Shown here: piece by piece, positions 4,702 to 5,043 of the stretch
Layout: each line of letters starts with the position of its first letter
How positions within the stretch are numbered: the first letter of the stretch is position 1
Assembly (NCBI GenBank): GCA_947303225.1
Contig: CAMYXG010000089.1
Location: 1 to 5,043 of the forward strand
Direction: 5' to 3'
DNA from: an uncultured Caryophanales bacterium
GTDB lineage: Bacteria; Bacillota_I; Bacilli_A; RF39; UBA660
Length of the DNA: 5,043 nucleotides
The notes under the pieces: generated by a model
What the model was told of the DNA's origin: nothing
Seen by the model: the letters and a program-made list of their open reading frames with translations, nothing else
Database searches by the model: none
Program-made: the position numbers and the translations under genes

Positions 4702-4728
4702 CTATAATGTTTTTGGATTTCCATTTAC

Positions 4729-4757
4729 ATTATAGCAGTTTTTTCTATTTTTAACAA
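4729..4757 (-). promoter_or_regulatory. Promoter of the predicted antisense RNA
   Basis: Minus strand: -35 TTGTTA (4752-4757, four of six), 17-bp spacer ending in TGC, then a perfect TATAAT -10 (4729-4734), so TGCTATAAT is a full extended -10. It lies just upstream of the int ribosome binding site and points away from int, towards cI. There is no gene on that strand before the terminator at 4618-4650, so it can only make a short RNA. The predicted start is 4722. Confidence 0.72.
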
Positions 4758-4772
4758 GAAAGGATGGTTATA

Positions 4773-5043
4773 ATGTCAGTAAATAAAGCTAAAACTCCTA
4801 CTAACGATGGGAAGTGTTGGTTCTTTAGAGTTCCATATAGGGATGAATTCAACAAAATAAAACAATACAATAGCAAGAAATATGCAACACGAGCTGAAGC
4901 AAAGGAAGCTGAACTGGAATATTTAAATAAGTTAAAAGAAAATATTAATGTTCCTATGAAAATGACTATTGAAGACTTATGGAATGCCTTTTTAGAATAT
5001 CAAGATGATAAGGTTAGAATCAGCACTAAAGTTGGCTATAAAT
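4773..5043 (+). CDS. int: Phage tyrosine integrase, N-terminal part (truncated by window end)
   Basis: Ninety codons are visible; the frame is open at the right edge. Residues 12-52 (DGKCWFFRVPYRDEFNKIKQY ... TRAEAKEAELEYL) resemble the AP2-like arm-binding domain of Gram-positive phage integrases. Residues 63-90 (KMTIEDLWNAFLEYQDDKVRISTKVGYK) begin the SAM-like core-binding domain. The catalytic R-H-R-Y half lies outside the window; family members are usually about 370-400 residues. AAAGGA (4759-4764) lies eight bases upstream of the ATG at 4773. It integrates and excises the phage genome at att sites, which are probably further right. A TATAAT at 4703-4708 could be its own -10, but there is no good -35 for it. 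It may also be reached by readthrough from cI. The predicted antisense RNA starts just upstream on the opposite strand. Confidence 0.88.
   Translation, partial: MSVNKAKTPTNDGKCWFFRVPYRDEFNKIKQYNSKKYATRAEAKEAELEYLNKLKENINVPMKMTIEDLWNAFLEYQDDKVRISTKVGYK

Larger units (their letters stand above)
4618..4722 (-). ncRNA. Predicted antisense small RNA targeting the early operon leader
   Basis: A strong minus-strand promoter (4729-4757) predicts a start at 4722, and a canonical terminator ends near 4618, giving an RNA of about 105 nt with no plausible reading frame. Order within the RNA: a 5' GGAAAUCC, an AU-rich hairpin (4692-4708, ATTATAG-TTT-CTATAAT), a mostly unstructured middle, and the terminator hairpin. 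Positions 4653-4680 are complementary to the cro-HTH intergenic mRNA at 3553-3580: 27 Watson-Crick pairs and one G-U pair, no gap. Positions 4681-4688 and 4692-4701 pair with 3544-3551 and 3534-3543. The 5' GGAAAUCC can pair with GGAAUUUCC (3521-3529) across the ribosome binding site, with one bulged A. It should block translation of the HTH-like gene or trigger RNase III cleavage. It would also be fully antisense to any cI-int readthrough mRNA. Transcription and function are inferred. Confidence 0.6.

Overview
The window is the lysogeny-control and early-replication region of a temperate phage or prophage. The host is most likely an AT-rich Gram-positive bacterium (Bacillota). The reasons are a G+C content of roughly 30% by eye, purine-rich AGGAGG-type ribosome binding sites, TTGACA/TATAAT-type promoters, and proteins typical of low-GC phages: a CI/Cro pair, an AP2/SAM-type tyrosine integrase, a replisome organizer with a Phg_2220-type C-terminus, and a G39P-like helicase loader protein. 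No structural or packaging genes are in view.

Right to left: a tyrosine integrase gene enters at 4773 (+) and is cut by the window end. To its left is the CI-type repressor (3936-4616, +). A divergent control region follows (3790-3935) with well-formed back-to-back promoters. Leftward on the minus strand runs the early lytic operon: cro-like repressor, a small HTH-like protein, replisome organizer, helicase loader/inhibitor, and HNH endonuclease. Most of its genes overlap by a few bases. Past the operon end lies an isolated plus-strand gene (1150-1473) with its own ribosome binding site and terminator. At the far left is a separate minus-strand methylation operon: a DpnM/Dam-type adenine methyltransferase followed 32 bp later by the first 40 codons of a DpnA-like methyltransferase.

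The most interesting signal is in the 156 bp between cI and int. There the minus strand carries an extended -10 promoter (4729-4757) and, about 70 bases downstream of the predicted start, a canonical intrinsic terminator (4618-4650). Together they define an approximately 105-nt RNA. Its central part is complementary to the cro-HTH intergenic leader of the early operon mRNA: a 28-nt gap-free block whose single mismatch is a G-U wobble, plus shorter blocks reaching the Shine-Dalgarno sequence. I propose an antisense RNA that adds post-transcriptional repression of the lytic replication operon. At the DNA level the same similarity is a roughly 48-bp inverted repeat flanking the whole cI/cro module.

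A second candidate system is a lambda-like origin inside the replisome organizer gene: four tandem 12-bp iterons next to a very AT-rich stretch, located in the linker between the two domains of the protein.
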